Source: Algoriphagus boritolerans DSM 17298 = JCM 18970 (GTDB lineage: Bacteria > Bacteroidota > Bacteroidia > Cytophagales > Cyclobacteriaceae). Taken from it: DNA of 64,000 nucleotides. The stretch covers positions 1 through 64,000 of the forward strand of contig NZ_FNVR01000007.1 of the NCBI RefSeq assembly GCF_900108085.1. Reading direction: 5' to 3'. Both the position numbers and the translations under genes were made by a program. Shown here piece after piece: positions 1 through 8,969 of the stretch. How positions within the stretch are numbered: the first letter of the stretch is position 1; the number at the start of each line of letters is the position of its first letter. The notes beneath the pieces were generated by a model. It was given only the letters and a program-made list of their open reading frames with translations, was not told the DNA's origin and ran no database searches.

Positions 1-306
1 AATGAATTAAATGAACAAGACCTGTCAGGTTTTGAAAACCTGACAGGTCTAACACCAACAGTCACCGTTTCCACCAAAAACCTTGGCAACAAAATCGAGA
101 TTTCAGTCTCCGACAACGGTCCCGGCATCCCCGATGCCATCAAAGACAAAATCTTCCAGCCTTTCTTTACCACCAAGCCAACCGGACAGGGGACGGGTTT
201 AGGACTTTCTTTGAGTTATGATATTGTGAAGGCCCATGGAGGGGATATTAGTTTGGAATCCCAAGAAGGATTAGGGACCACCTTCCATATAACCTTACCG
301 ATTTAA
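1..306 (+). CDS. Sensor histidine kinase, C-terminal ATPase part (5' truncated by the window)
   Basis: Frame 1 is open from the first base to a TAA at 304-306, so only the last ~101 codons are present. After a short non-conserved stretch the translation shows the HATPase_c core: a G1 box (SDNGPGIP), an F box with the FTTK motif, a G2 box (GQGTGLGLSLSYDIVKAHGG) and the final G-T-TFHITLP strand. This is the ATP-binding domain of a two-component sensor kinase; sensor and dimerisation domains lie off the left edge. Codons 6-17 are made by a palindromic repeat (18-50) inserted in frame into the region ahead of the G1 box. The kinase assignment is firm; what it senses cannot be seen. Confidence 0.9.
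   Translation, partial: NELNEQDLSGFENLTGLTPTVTVSTKNLGNKIEISVSDNGPGIPDAIKDKIFQPFFTTKPTGQGTGLGLSLSYDIVKAHGGDISLESQEGLGTTFHITLPI
18..50. repeat. 33-bp perfect palindromic repeat inside a coding frame
   Basis: Two 16-nt arms, AGACCTGTCAGGTTTT and its exact reverse complement, flank a single G. Being 33 bp, a multiple of three, and free of stops in this frame, it can sit inside the kinase gene without breaking it. The perfect symmetry and a position outside any conserved kinase motif suggest a dispersed palindromic element rather than selected protein sequence. No second full copy was found in the window. Confidence 0.85.
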
Positions 307-370
307 TCTTTAAGCAATGGCTATGCTTCCCACTAAATACAATACGTGAAGAAACTTTCATCCAACCTAA

Positions 371-487
371 AACTTGGATGGATTGGCACCGGGCATGTAT
401 ATGGTTCAGGTCAAGATCGGATACCCAGTGATAACCGAACGATTGTTAAAGAAAAAACTAGAAGTAAGACTCAATAATACAGGATAA
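371..487 (+). pseudogene. Remnant of a T9SS-secreted protein (C-terminal sorting domain tail only)
   Basis: Between an in-frame stop at 368-370 and a TAA at 485-487 the plus strand encodes about 38 residues reading NLDGLAPGMYMVQV, then ERLLKKK. This matches the end of a type A T9SS sorting domain: an L-x-G-L-x-x-G-x-Y pattern, a beta strand, then a basic ERLLKK-type tail. No start codon, signal peptide or body precedes it, so it is read as the decayed 3' end of a larger gene. A typical hairpin terminator follows directly, consistent with an old gene end. Recognition rests on a short motif. Confidence 0.6.
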
Positions 488-519
488 CCGCTGGAATTAT
501 TTCCGGCGGTTATTTTTTT
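484..519 (+). terminator. Rho-independent terminator
   Basis: An 11-bp stem (ATAACCGCTGG / CCGGCGGTTAT, one G-T wobble) with an 8-nt loop is followed by a run of seven T. It overlaps the stop codon of the T9SS remnant and probably served that gene; it would still stop read-through from the upstream kinase. Confidence 0.8.
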
Positions 520-582
520 GACCGTAAAACTAGAATCAAACAATCATTTTACTTTAGTATCAAACCAAAGGAGAATTTTAGA

Positions 583-690
583 TTAAAAGTCAACCAGTAG
601 GTCTCCAGACTTTTCTTCCGCTTCGCGAAAAAAGGGTTCATTTACCCAGAGCGTGTCGTCAGCATCGAAGGCAATTACTTTGATAGGCAT
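583..690 (-). pseudogene. Truncated HAD-family hydrolase (first 35 codons only)
   Basis: From an ATG at 690-688 the minus strand reads MPIKVIAFDADDTLWVNEP and on to a TAA at 585-583. The string is HAD motif I (hhhhDxDxT, with DADDTLW), which in intact proteins is followed by some 190 more residues. Here the frame stops after 35 codons, just after the first cap helix, and nothing recognisable as the rest of a HAD enzyme lies downstream. The nucleophile Asp is kept but motifs II-IV are missing, so this must be inactive. It sits beside the T9SS remnant, marking a deletion-prone spot. Confidence 0.75.
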
Positions 691-796
691 TATTTGTGAC
701 TGTTGGAATGGCTTCAAAAAGGAAAGTAAGTGGTAAGTGTTGAAAAGTGAGTGGTCTCACAGGAAAATACTACTTACTACTTACCTTTTACAAATT

Positions 797-1714
797 TCAC
801 ATCACTGTTTCCTTCATCCACGCCAATAACACCTCTCTCCAGCCTTCTACAGCTCCTTTGCCCAAACCAAAAGCAAAGCCATGTCCACCGGAAGGATAGA
901 TGTGAAGGGAAGCTTTCACTCCGTTTTTGTGAAGGGCTTGGTAATAGAGGATCGAGTTTTCAACTGGAACGCCTTTGTCATCCTGTGCATGTACCAAGAA
1001 GGTTGGTGGGGTTTCAGCATTGACATTCAATTGAGCAGAAAAGCGGTCTTTTAATTCTTGGGAAGCATTTTCACCGATCAGATTCTTTCGTGAGCCCCCA
1101 TGAACTGCATCATCCTGAAAGGTAATCACCGGATACACCAAAACTGAAAAATCAGGCCGGGCCGAAAGTGCATCAATCCCATCTTTTGGACGATCTACTT
1201 CATGATTGTATTGGGTGCTTGCAGTGGAGGCCAAATGTCCTCCGGCTGAGAAACCCATGATTCCAACCTTAGCCGGGTCGATATTCCATGCTGCGGCATT
1301 TTGCCGGACAAGACGGATGGCCCGTTGCGCATCGAGGAGTGGAACTTCCTTGGGATCAGTCAGGGATTTAGAACCGGGAAGGCGGTATTTGACCACAATT
1401 CCTGCAATTCCCTGTGCATTGAGCCACTTGGCAAAGTCGGTCCCTTCCCAATCGTAGGCTAGAATTCCATATCCTCCTCCGGGAAAAATGACCACGGCTT
1501 TGCCTGTTGAGATCTGTTTGGCAGGGAGATATACCTCGATCGTGGGAATTTGGACATTGTTGATTCGAATGATGCCTTCGGACACCACTTCTTCCTTCAG
1601 GTCCATTTCATTCTGAAGGGGAGGAGTGCCATTCCAAAGTGGAAGGGTGTGATTTTGAGAAAATGCCATAGATGTAAATAGGCTAACTAGGAGGGTTAGG
1701 ATGGGTTTTTTCAT
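797..1714 (-). CDS. Secreted alpha/beta hydrolase, acetylxylan-esterase-like
   Basis: 305 residues with a signal peptide (MKKPILTLLVSLFTSMAFSQ) for export. The alpha/beta hydrolase fold is clear: an oxyanion-hole motif FPGGGY near residue 79, nucleophile elbow G-F-S156-A-G-G, acid D245 or D246 in HAQDD, and H278 in GGHGF. This arrangement is that of the BD-FAE/acetylxylan-esterase branch, which removes acetyl or similar groups from plant or algal polysaccharides; the substrate is inferred from family only. The gene is separated from the SatD/DUF3307 pair upstream by a short gap and appears monocistronic. Confidence 0.85.
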   Translation of the reverse strand: MKKPILTLLVSLFTSMAFSQNHTLPLWNGTPPLQNEMDLKEEVVSEGIIRINNVQIPTIEVYLPAKQISTGKAVVIFPGGGYGILAYDWEGTDFAKWLNAQGIAGIVVKYRLPGSKSLTDPKEVPLLDAQRAIRLVRQNAAAWNIDPAKVGIMGFSAGGHLASTASTQYNHEVDRPKDGIDALSARPDFSVLVYPVITFQDDAVHGGSRKNLIGENASQELKDRFSAQLNVNAETPPTFLVHAQDDKGVPVENSILYYQALHKNGVKASLHIYPSGGHGFAFGLGKGAVEGWREVLLAWMKETVM

Positions 1715-1740
1715 GGGTTTTTTGGGCTAAATGCTTGATT

Positions 1741-2445
1741 TTAAATCTTCTCAACCAACCAGTGCACTGCTATTCCTGAAAGGATTGAAATGCCAAAACT
1801 GATCAAGGTGCCAATTAAAATATATTCTGTCAATTTTCTGTCCTTTGATTTCCTGAGATCTCCAAACCTGAAAACCGATTTGGCAGCCAATAGGAAACCG
1901 ATAGCTTCCCATTTTCCGGTGATGACAAATACAAAGACGAACAAGCGCTCCAAGATTCCTATATATTTTCCGGCATTTTGGAGTGAAGCGCCCTCAGATA
2001 GATCCAATTTTTTTGACCAGCCTTCCAATAAGAGCTGTATTGTGATGCCTGCTGCTTGAGTGATCAGAATCAGGGCAGTCAGGTAAATCCAGAAAGCAGG
2101 TGATATTGACAGGTTTATTTCGGGTTGGAACCAAAGATACCATAAACCTAAGATTGCGGTGAGATGGGTAATTTGATCTGCAAAAAACCAGAAAACCCGG
2201 TTGTTGCTTTTTTGAAAGTAGAGCTTTATTAGGTCAATCAAGCCATGAATTAGCATTAAACACAGTGCCAAATCCCAAAATTCGATTCCAAGCAGAATTA
2301 CTACGAGTGCTCCGTGAATCAGAAAGTGAAGATAGATTTTTGGGGATTTTACTTTTTTCTTTTCCTTTTCTGTAACCCACGATTTTGGTTGGAGCAAAAA
2401 ATCTCCAATCAAATGAGCCAGTAGAAGTTTTAAAAGAATGATCAT
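1741..2445 (-). CDS. DUF3307 integral membrane protein
   Basis: 234 residues. The N-terminus (LLLAHLIGDFLLQPKSW) is the signature of DUF3307, including the conserved H-x-x-x-D-F-x-x-Q. Five or six hydrophobic segments follow, at about residues 40-60, 60-75, 88-105, 115-140, 165-185 and 205-230. The biochemical role of this family is not established. Its start overlaps the stop of the upstream satD-like gene by 4 nt (ATGA), so the two are translationally coupled. The pairing of DUF3307 with SatD recurs in Bacteroidota and Firmicutes, which suggests that the soluble partner controls or works with the membrane protein. Confidence 0.85.
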   Translation of the reverse strand: MIILLKLLLAHLIGDFLLQPKSWVTEKEKKKVKSPKIYLHFLIHGALVVILLGIEFWDLALCLMLIHGLIDLIKLYFQKSNNRVFWFFADQITHLTAILGLWYLWFQPEINLSISPAFWIYLTALILITQAAGITIQLLLEGWSKKLDLSEGASLQNAGKYIGILERLFVFVFVITGKWEAIGFLLAAKSVFRFGDLRKSKDRKLTEYILIGTLISFGISILSGIAVHWLVEKI

Positions 2446-3086
2446 GGGATCAGTTTTTTGATTTTTTTACGGTAAACTTTTTCTATTTCCATTAGCTCAA
2501 TCCCGTGGGTACGATTCCATCTTCCGCTGACTGAATTCTGCTTTATACCCAGTTTGGCTCCTATTTCTTCCTGCGTAATGTTTGGGTGATTTAGTACTAC
2601 TTCCATTAGTTCAGCCGAGGAAATTGTCCAGCTATCCATTAGTATTCCGGCCAGCTTTAGATATAAATTGATTTCTTCATCCAATTCCTTCCAGGGGCTT
2701 TGGATAGCGAGGTTGATTTTCTCTTTTTTTAGCCGGTCAAATTTTTCCCCTGCAAACACAAATGCAGGTCCATTACTTTCGGATATTTTGCTTCCTGAAT
2801 AGTTTTTTTCACCAATCCCTATCGCCATTCGGACATCTATGGGGCTGGAATTCTTTCGACTTTCCTCGGATTGGATCTTTTTTATCAAAATTTTGATCTG
2901 AATAGCCCGGTGTATGGCTTCTTCAGGATGATCAATTTCCAGCTGGAAAAAGTCTCCCCAAACTAACTCCCAGTTTTTTGGTGTCTCACCCCATTGAGAA
3001 AAAAGCTGCTGCAAGGGCTTTAGCCAGACTTCAGGATTTTTAAGTTTGCGTGAGTGAATGATGTCGCCTTTGATTACCGCTATCAT
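2442..3086 (-). CDS. SatD family protein with C-terminal helix-turn-helix
   Basis: 214 residues. The N-terminus (MIAVIKGDIIHSRKL) and the later G-I-G-E-K, SNGPAF and GEKFDRLK motifs fit the SatD family, named after a gene in a streptococcal acid-tolerance operon. Residues ~160-200 (ITQEEIGAKLGIKQNSVSGRW) form a probable helix-turn-helix, so the protein may bind DNA and regulate its own operon. The upstream region carries several TATCG dyads that would be natural targets. It is the first gene of a two-gene operon with the DUF3307 membrane protein. Enzymatic activity of the N-terminal domain is unknown. Confidence 0.8.
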   Translation of the reverse strand: MIAVIKGDIIHSRKLKNPEVWLKPLQQLFSQWGETPKNWELVWGDFFQLEIDHPEEAIHRAIQIKILIKKIQSEESRKNSSPIDVRMAIGIGEKNYSGSKISESNGPAFVFAGEKFDRLKKEKINLAIQSPWKELDEEINLYLKLAGILMDSWTISSAELMEVVLNHPNITQEEIGAKLGIKQNSVSGRWNRTHGIELMEIEKVYRKKIKKLIP

Positions 3087-3097
3087 AGCTGGGAATA

Positions 3098-3173
3098 TCG
3101 TCTATTTAAATGATAATATCAAATATCGCTTAAAAATACGATAAATTACATTATCGTCTTTTTAGACGATAAT
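3098..3173. promoter_or_regulatory. Operator array upstream of the satD-like gene
   Basis: A perfect dyad ATTATCGTCT-TTTT-AGACGATAAT lies at 3150-3173. A second, looser pair (TATCG then CGATA) lies at about 3124-3142, and a single half site ATATCGTCTA at about 3098-3107, nearer the start codon at 3086. Repeated TATCGTCT half sites ahead of a gene whose product ends in a helix-turn-helix suggest autoregulation; this is inference. Confidence 0.6.
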
Positions 3174-3289
3174 AAGATTTATCTTTGAAATTGGCGATCC
3201 TTTGACTTCCAATCCGGATCGATTAGAATGGGCAGCTAAACGGAGAAGGTAGAATTCAACGACTTAACTATTAACTCTTAACAAATCAA

Positions 3290-3625
3290 TTAAACCTTAA
3301 ACTCAAATATTTTCTCCGTCAAAGCCCACCTCCAGTTTTCGGGCGTTCCCGGTAGGTTGGTTTGGTATTGACCGAGAAATGCTTCCCATTCCTGAACTTT
3401 TGGGTTTGCGTTATCGAGCTTAGCCTTCTGCTCAAAGCTAAAGTTTTCATCACCAACCAGTATCATGCTGAGTCGGTTTCTCCAGCGGTAAATGCTCATC
3501 TGCAATACGCCGGCCACTCGGATACTCTCCAGAATTTCCGGTGCCACGGCTTTGTGGCAATCGACATAAGCCTGAATCGCTTCGGGTTCATCTTTGAGGT
3601 CGCAGATGAGGAGGTAGGTTTTCAT
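3290..3625 (-). CDS. L-rhamnose/L-fucose mutarotase family protein (RhaM-like)
   Basis: 111 residues, the full length of the L-rhamnose mutarotase (DUF718) family: a small alpha/beta-barrel protein that interconverts alpha and beta anomers of 6-deoxy sugars. The family H-K-A-V-x-P-E-I segment is present (H24), as are the SIYRWRNRLSMIL strand and a Trp-rich C-terminus (VQEWEAFL, NWRWAL). It is the last gene, in transcription order, of the L-fucose cluster, so L-fucose is the likely substrate: the family member would feed the correct anomer to L-fucose dehydrogenase. A repeat-filled 256-bp gap separates it from the permease gene, so it may have its own promoter. Confidence 0.85.
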   Translation of the reverse strand: MKTYLLICDLKDEPEAIQAYVDCHKAVAPEILESIRVAGVLQMSIYRWRNRLSMILVGDENFSFEQKAKLDNANPKVQEWEAFLGQYQTNLPGTPENWRWALTEKIFEFKV

Positions 3626-3639
3626 GGGTATTTGTTTAC

Positions 3640-3860
3640 TTCGATATTCGACATTAAGTGTTCGATATTCGAAATTTTATTTATTTAATAATTCAGACTT
3701 TGTTCAGCTTTTAGATCAATATCGAATATTGAATGTCGAACACCGAATGATGAAGAAAGGCACCATACTAACTTTACCACTTTTCAACATTACAACCTTC
3801 CAACCTTCCAACTTAATTTTCCAATATTTCAATAATGAACACCGAATGCTGAATATCTAA
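3640..3860. repeat. Degenerate intergenic repeat patch
   Basis: The gap between permease and mutarotase is made of shuffled short words. CGATATTCG occurs at ~3641 and ~3661, and its imperfect inverse CGAATATTGAATG at ~3723. GAACACCGAATGATGAA at ~3737 is repeated as GAACACCGAATGCTGAA at ~3837, and there are AACCTTCC echoes near 3795-3806. The arms near 3641-3675 and 3722-3750 could fold into an imperfect hairpin. Codon-like structure is absent. Confidence 0.6.
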
Positions 3861-3881
3861 TAATGAAGTAATGAACCACAG

Positions 3882-5192
3882 CTACCTCCCAACTTCCTTC
3901 ACCCTCATGGCAAACAACAGCACCATCAAGAAGCAAATCAGGGGCAAAACGAACGAGAAATTCACCTCAGGAACTCCAAGAATTATCACATCGGTGTAGC
4001 CTTTTCCTCCCCAGTCCAAAATCATTCCCTGAAGGATTGGCATAATCGCTCCCCCCACTATAGCCATGACCAAAAAGGCCGCCGCAAATTTGGAGTCTTC
4101 ACCCAGTCCCTCAAGGGCGACTCCATAGATGGTAGGAAACATCAGCGACATCGCAAAACTGATCATGACCAAGCTGTAAAGCCCGGTCATTCCTGTTAGC
4201 AATATTGCTCCTAAGGTGAAAATCATCGCTAAGACACTGAATGCAGAAAGCAACTTTCTTGGCTTTACTACTCGCATCAAAAAAGTGCATAGCCATCGTC
4301 CTATCAAGAAAATCCCCAAGGAGGCATAAGCGTAATTTACCGCATCATAAGTACTGATTCCGATCGATTCCGCATATTGATAAATATAAGTCCAGACCAT
4401 AATCTGCGCCCCGACATAGAACATCTGTGCCAAAGTTCCTTCGACAAAATTCCTGTTTTTCATTAGGCGCTTCATCGTCGGCCCAAAGTCAATTTTGCCT
4501 GTTGAATCCTTGCTTTCAGGCATTTTGACCATCAAAATCACAATAAAAATCCCGATCACGATCAAGCCGAGCATCACATAGGGATTACGGATGACCATGA
4601 GATCATTAGTTCGAATGACAGCTTTAGCCGTTTCATCCAAGGTGTCAAAAACGATGTTGCCATTTTCATCCACATGGTTGGATTGCAAGGCATTGAGGAT
4701 AAAGGTTTTGGCAACGAAAAGCCCTGCCAAAGCGCCCATCGGATTGAAGGCTTGGGCAAGATTGAGACGCTGGGTAGCTGTGGCTTCCGGTCCCATGGAC
4801 AGAATGTAAGGATTGGCAGTGGTTTCTAAAAATGCCAATCCAAAAGTCAGGATGTAAAGTGAGGCGAGGAAAAAGCCGTAACTCTCCCAAGCGGCAGCAG
4901 GATAAAATAGACAGGCACCAATGGCATAAAACCCCAATCCAAGCAGGACTCCGGTTTTGTAGGAGTACTTTTTGATAAAAAATGCTGCGGGCAAAGCCAT
5001 GGTAAAATATCCCCCATAAAATGCCAACTGTACCCAGGAAGCTTGGGTGTTGTTTAGCTCCAAAACCCGCTTAAAAGCCGCTACCATCGGATTGGTGATG
5101 TCATTGGCAAATCCCCAAAGTGCAAACAGGGAGGTGACAAGAATAAAAGGGATTAACAGGTTTTTGGGGACTAGGGCTGGCTTTTGGGTCAT
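3882..5192 (-). CDS. fucP: L-fucose:H+ symporter (FucP-type MFS permease)
   Basis: 436 residues from the chosen ATG at 5192; an upstream ATG at 5243 would overlap the preceding gene by 41 bp, while 5192 leaves a natural 10-bp gap. About twelve membrane helices are visible. The N-terminal FALWGFANDITNPM helix with a buried Asp, the ETTANPYIL segment in helix 4 and RLNLAQAFNPMGAL are typical of the fucose/glucose-galactose permease branch of the major facilitator superfamily. It imports L-fucose with protons across the inner membrane. Position directly behind the L-fucose dehydrogenase gene supports the substrate. A related 6-deoxyhexose cannot be excluded. Confidence 0.87.
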   Translation of the reverse strand: MTQKPALVPKNLLIPFILVTSLFALWGFANDITNPMVAAFKRVLELNNTQASWVQLAFYGGYFTMALPAAFFIKKYSYKTGVLLGLGFYAIGACLFYPAAAWESYGFFLASLYILTFGLAFLETTANPYILSMGPEATATQRLNLAQAFNPMGALAGLFVAKTFILNALQSNHVDENGNIVFDTLDETAKAVIRTNDLMVIRNPYVMLGLIVIGIFIVILMVKMPESKDSTGKIDFGPTMKRLMKNRNFVEGTLAQMFYVGAQIMVWTYIYQYAESIGISTYDAVNYAYASLGIFLIGRWLCTFLMRVVKPRKLLSAFSVLAMIFTLGAILLTGMTGLYSLVMISFAMSLMFPTIYGVALEGLGEDSKFAAAFLVMAIVGGAIMPILQGMILDWGGKGYTDVIILGVPEVNFSFVLPLICFLMVLLFAMRVKEVGR

Positions 5193-5202
5193 GGATTGAA
5201 GG

Positions 5203-6192
<990 letters not shown>

Positions 6193-7017
6193 TCAAATCT
6201 TATAAAACTCCCCGGCAGTTTCGCCCATGATTCTCGCTTTTTCAGATGCAGAAAGTGAGTCCGTAAACTCTTCAATCACCTGCCAAAACCGCTCATATTC
6301 ACCTGCCAACAAGCAAACGGGCCAATCACTTCCATACATCAGCCGATCTGGACCGAATAGCTCCAGGGCAATTTCCATATAGGGAATAAGCTGCTCCGGC
6401 GTCCAGGATTTCCAATCGGCCTCGGTGATCATACCGGAGAGTTTGCAGTGAACCAATTCCCGTTCTGAAAGGGGAGCCATGGTTTTTTTCCAATCTTTCC
6501 ATTCGCCTGATTTAATGAATGGCTTTGCCAGATGATCGATCACAAAGTGCTGATCGGGGCATTTTTTTACCAACTCCAAAGAAGCTTCAAGGTGATTGGG
6601 AAATATCAAAATATCATACGGGTAGCCTCTGTCGCCTAGTTTACGGATGCCTCGAATAAACGCTTCCTGAAGCATGTATCTCGGATCTTTGGATTGGAGT
6701 ACTTCCCGAAACCCCACTAATTTGGGTTGATCAGAATAGGTGTCGAGTACTTCGTCCAAGCTGTCACTTTTCAAATCTGCCCAGCCCACTACGCCGACTA
6801 TCCATTCATGTTGATCAGCTAAATCCAGCAAAAAATCGGTTTCACGAAGGCTTTCTTCTGCCTGCACGGCAATACAACCCGCCATTTTGGCATCCTGTAA
6901 ATGCGGATAAAGATCAGCAGGAAGGAAATTCCGTCTTATTCGGTTCATTTCGGGGGTGATCCAATCCTGTCTTTTGGGATCGTACTCCCAAAAATGCTGA
7001 TGACCGTCAAGTCTCAT
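6193..7017 (-). CDS. L-fuconolactonase-like amidohydrolase (COG3618)
   Basis: 274 residues, a TIM-barrel metal hydrolase of the amidohydrolase-2 family. The N-terminal D-G-H-Q-H-F-W motif supplies the metal-binding HxH (H6, H8); HCKLSGM and MYGSDWPVC near the end carry the later catalytic residues, including the terminal Asp. This is the family of L-fucono-1,5-lactonase and L-rhamnonolactonase, which open the lactone made by the sugar dehydrogenase. Its start overlaps the stop of the upstream FAH-family gene by 4 nt (ATGA), so the two are co-translated. Placement in the fucose cluster makes L-fuconolactone the likely substrate. Confidence 0.88.
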   Translation of the reverse strand: MRLDGHQHFWEYDPKRQDWITPEMNRIRRNFLPADLYPHLQDAKMAGCIAVQAEESLRETDFLLDLADQHEWIVGVVGWADLKSDSLDEVLDTYSDQPKLVGFREVLQSKDPRYMLQEAFIRGIRKLGDRGYPYDILIFPNHLEASLELVKKCPDQHFVIDHLAKPFIKSGEWKDWKKTMAPLSERELVHCKLSGMITEADWKSWTPEQLIPYMEIALELFGPDRLMYGSDWPVCLLAGEYERFWQVIEEFTDSLSASEKARIMGETAGEFYKI

Positions 7018-7877
7018 TGTTCCGGATCTTTCATTGCCACCTGGCGTGAAACACCCAATCCTTCAATTCCCAGCTCCACAATGTCGCCATGTTCCAGAAA
7101 ACGAGGTTCGGGTTTGAGTCCCATGCCTACCCCTGCTGGAGTTCCTGTCGAAATCACGTCTCCCGGCAATAAAGTCATGTATTGGCTCAGATGGGAAACA
7201 ATAGTGGGAATGTCAAAGATCAGATCAGAAGTATTGCTGTCCTGAAGGATTTTACCATTGAGCTTGAGCCAAAGTCTGAGGTTATGCGGATCTGGAATTT
7301 CATCTTTTGTGACCAAAACCGGTCCAAGAGGAGCGAAGTGATCGGCACTTTTTCCCTTGACCCACTGACCTCCATGTCGAAGTTGAAAATCCCGCTCGCT
7401 GACATCGTTGTGCAGGCAGTATCCTGCGATGAAGTCATTGGCGTTTTCTACACTCACATACTTCGCCCGCTTGCCAATCACCACAGCCAGTTCCACTTCC
7501 CAGTCGGTTTGAACGGAATTTCTCGGAATGTAAATCGGGTCAAACGGTCCGCAAAGCGAAGAAGTAGCTTTCATAAAAATGATCGGAACTTCCGGTACTG
7601 CCATTCCGGCTTCCTCGGCGTGTTTTCGATAATTCAGCCCGATGCAGATGATTTTGGATGGACGGGCAATTGGAGAACCGATTCGGGCGTTTTTAGGAAT
7701 TTCTTGGAGGGTGCTCTGATTCACAGCAAGCCAATCCTCTAGGCGTGCCAGGCCATTGTTGTTGAAAAAAGCTTCATTCCAATCCTCTCCAAAGCCGGAA
7801 CAGTCTAGGTTGATTCCTGATCTATCCTGAATTCCGGGTTTTTCCTTTCCGGTTTCTCCAAATCGAATGAGTTTCAT
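7014..7877 (-). CDS. Fumarylacetoacetate-hydrolase family enzyme, probable 2,4-diketo-3-deoxy-L-fuconate hydrolase
   Basis: 287 residues. The FAH fold is clear: IICIGLNYRKHAEEAG, the divalent-metal site made by E-x-E in WEVELAVVIGK plus a later Asp/Glu in HNDVSERDFQ, the GKSADHFAPLGP loop and the C-terminal GDVISTGTPAGVG motif. In the non-phosphorylating L-fucose and L-rhamnose routes this family cleaves 2,4-diketo-3-deoxy-L-fuconate to pyruvate and L-lactate. It is co-translated with the lactonase and next to the matching dehydrogenase gene. Other FAH-family acylpyruvases share these motifs, so the exact substrate comes from context. Confidence 0.87.
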   Translation of the reverse strand: MKLIRFGETGKEKPGIQDRSGINLDCSGFGEDWNEAFFNNNGLARLEDWLAVNQSTLQEIPKNARIGSPIARPSKIICIGLNYRKHAEEAGMAVPEVPIIFMKATSSLCGPFDPIYIPRNSVQTDWEVELAVVIGKRAKYVSVENANDFIAGYCLHNDVSERDFQLRHGGQWVKGKSADHFAPLGPVLVTKDEIPDPHNLRLWLKLNGKILQDSNTSDLIFDIPTIVSHLSQYMTLLPGDVISTGTPAGVGMGLKPEPRFLEHGDIVELGIEGLGVSRQVAMKDPEQ

Positions 7878-8134
7878 TTTTTTTAGTATCTAGTAGTGAG
7901 AATCAAGTATCAAGATTTATAGAACCAAGAACCAAGAAATTAAAATATCGAATTCGATAACAAGAATAATGAAATTGAATAGGAGTACCTGTCAGTCGAC
8001 CGGCGGGAATTCGAGGTTTAATCCGAATATAATATGGTTATTGGTACCATTCCTTATATTCATAATTTAGCTTATTCTGATCTCCGGTATCAAATTTTAC
8101 AATTTTGAAATTTTTCAATCTTCCAATTCTAGAA
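7878..8134. other. Intergenic spacer with degenerate repeat words
   Basis: 257 bp between the FAH-family and SDR genes. It contains near-duplicates such as GAATCAAGTATCAAGA and AGAACCAAGAACCAAG and the palindrome ATATCGAATTCGATA at ~7947. ACCTGTCAG at ~7987 matches the start of the palindrome at 18-50 for nine bases only. No gene was seen. Confidence 0.5.
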
Positions 8135-8893
8135 TCACATCTTCAATCCCATAAATCCTCCATCAATATTAAAGTTGGCTCCAGTGATGAAGCTTCCAGC
8201 GTCGGAACTGATAAAATAGGCCAATTCGGCGATTTCCTCGGGAGTTCCCATCCGACCGATGGGTTGAGACGCGGCAAGTTTATCATACATTTCCTTTTCG
8301 TGTCCGGGATAATTTTTGGCTAAAAAGCCGTCTACGAAGGGGGTATGAACCCGGCCGGGTGAAAGACAGTTGCATCGAATACCCTCCTGAACATAGTCCC
8401 GGGCCACACTGAGTGTCATGGAAAGGACCGCTCCTTTGGTCATGCTGTAGGCAAAGCGATCCGGAATCCCGATTGTTGCTGCCACAGAGCACATATTGAG
8501 AATAGAGCCGCCTCCATTTTCTTTTAATTTGGGCAGAGCAACTTTGATGCAGTTAAACATCCCTTTGACGTTGACCTGAAATAAGCGGTCAAAGTCCTCT
8601 TCTGTAGTGTTATCCACTCTTCCGATGTGTGAGATTCCTGCATTATTGATCAATACGTCTAATTTGCCGGGAATCTGATTAATCAGCTGCTCCACTTTCG
8701 TGTAGGAAGCGATACTTCCTTCCAGAAATTTGACCGGATAGCCTTTTTCATGCTCTTTATCCTGGAGTTTTGTTCCTTCGACAGGATTGGTATCGATAAA
8801 AAAGACGTGCCAGCCCTCGGAGGCAAATTTTCGGACCATGGCAAGTCCAATTCCGCTGGCTCCTCCGGTGATAAGGACATTACTTGTTTTCAT
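8135..8893 (-). CDS. 2-keto-3-deoxy-L-fuconate 4-dehydrogenase (SDR)
   Basis: 252 residues with SDR landmarks: GGASGIGLA cofactor loop, NNAGIS, catalytic Ser in NMCSVA, Y-S-M-T-K and a terminal DGG. The segment RCNCLSPGRVHTPFVDGF is characteristic of the SDR subgroup that oxidises 2-keto-3-deoxy-L-fuconate (or -rhamnonate) at C4 to the 2,4-diketo acid. The product is the substrate of the FAH-family hydrolase encoded next. It is the first gene of the cluster in transcription order. The upstream dehydratase making its substrate is not present in this window. Confidence 0.85.
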   Translation of the reverse strand: MKTSNVLITGGASGIGLAMVRKFASEGWHVFFIDTNPVEGTKLQDKEHEKGYPVKFLEGSIASYTKVEQLINQIPGKLDVLINNAGISHIGRVDNTTEEDFDRLFQVNVKGMFNCIKVALPKLKENGGGSILNMCSVAATIGIPDRFAYSMTKGAVLSMTLSVARDYVQEGIRCNCLSPGRVHTPFVDGFLAKNYPGHEKEMYDKLAASQPIGRMGTPEEIAELAYFISSDAGSFITGANFNIDGGFMGLKM

Positions 8894-8969
8894 TTCAATA
8901 GGTTTGGGTCAATTGCAAATCATGGACTGGATCTTCTCAAGTTAATTTAAAAGATTAAAAATAGACGTG

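Noticed and set aside
3624..3860. 78-codon open frame in the gap between permease and mutarotase
   Set aside because: It is made of the repeat words themselves (EHRM... repeated twice in translation) and matches no family.
7986..8010. Second copy of the palindrome from 18-50
   Set aside because: Only a nine-base match (ACCTGTCAG) with no opposing arm.
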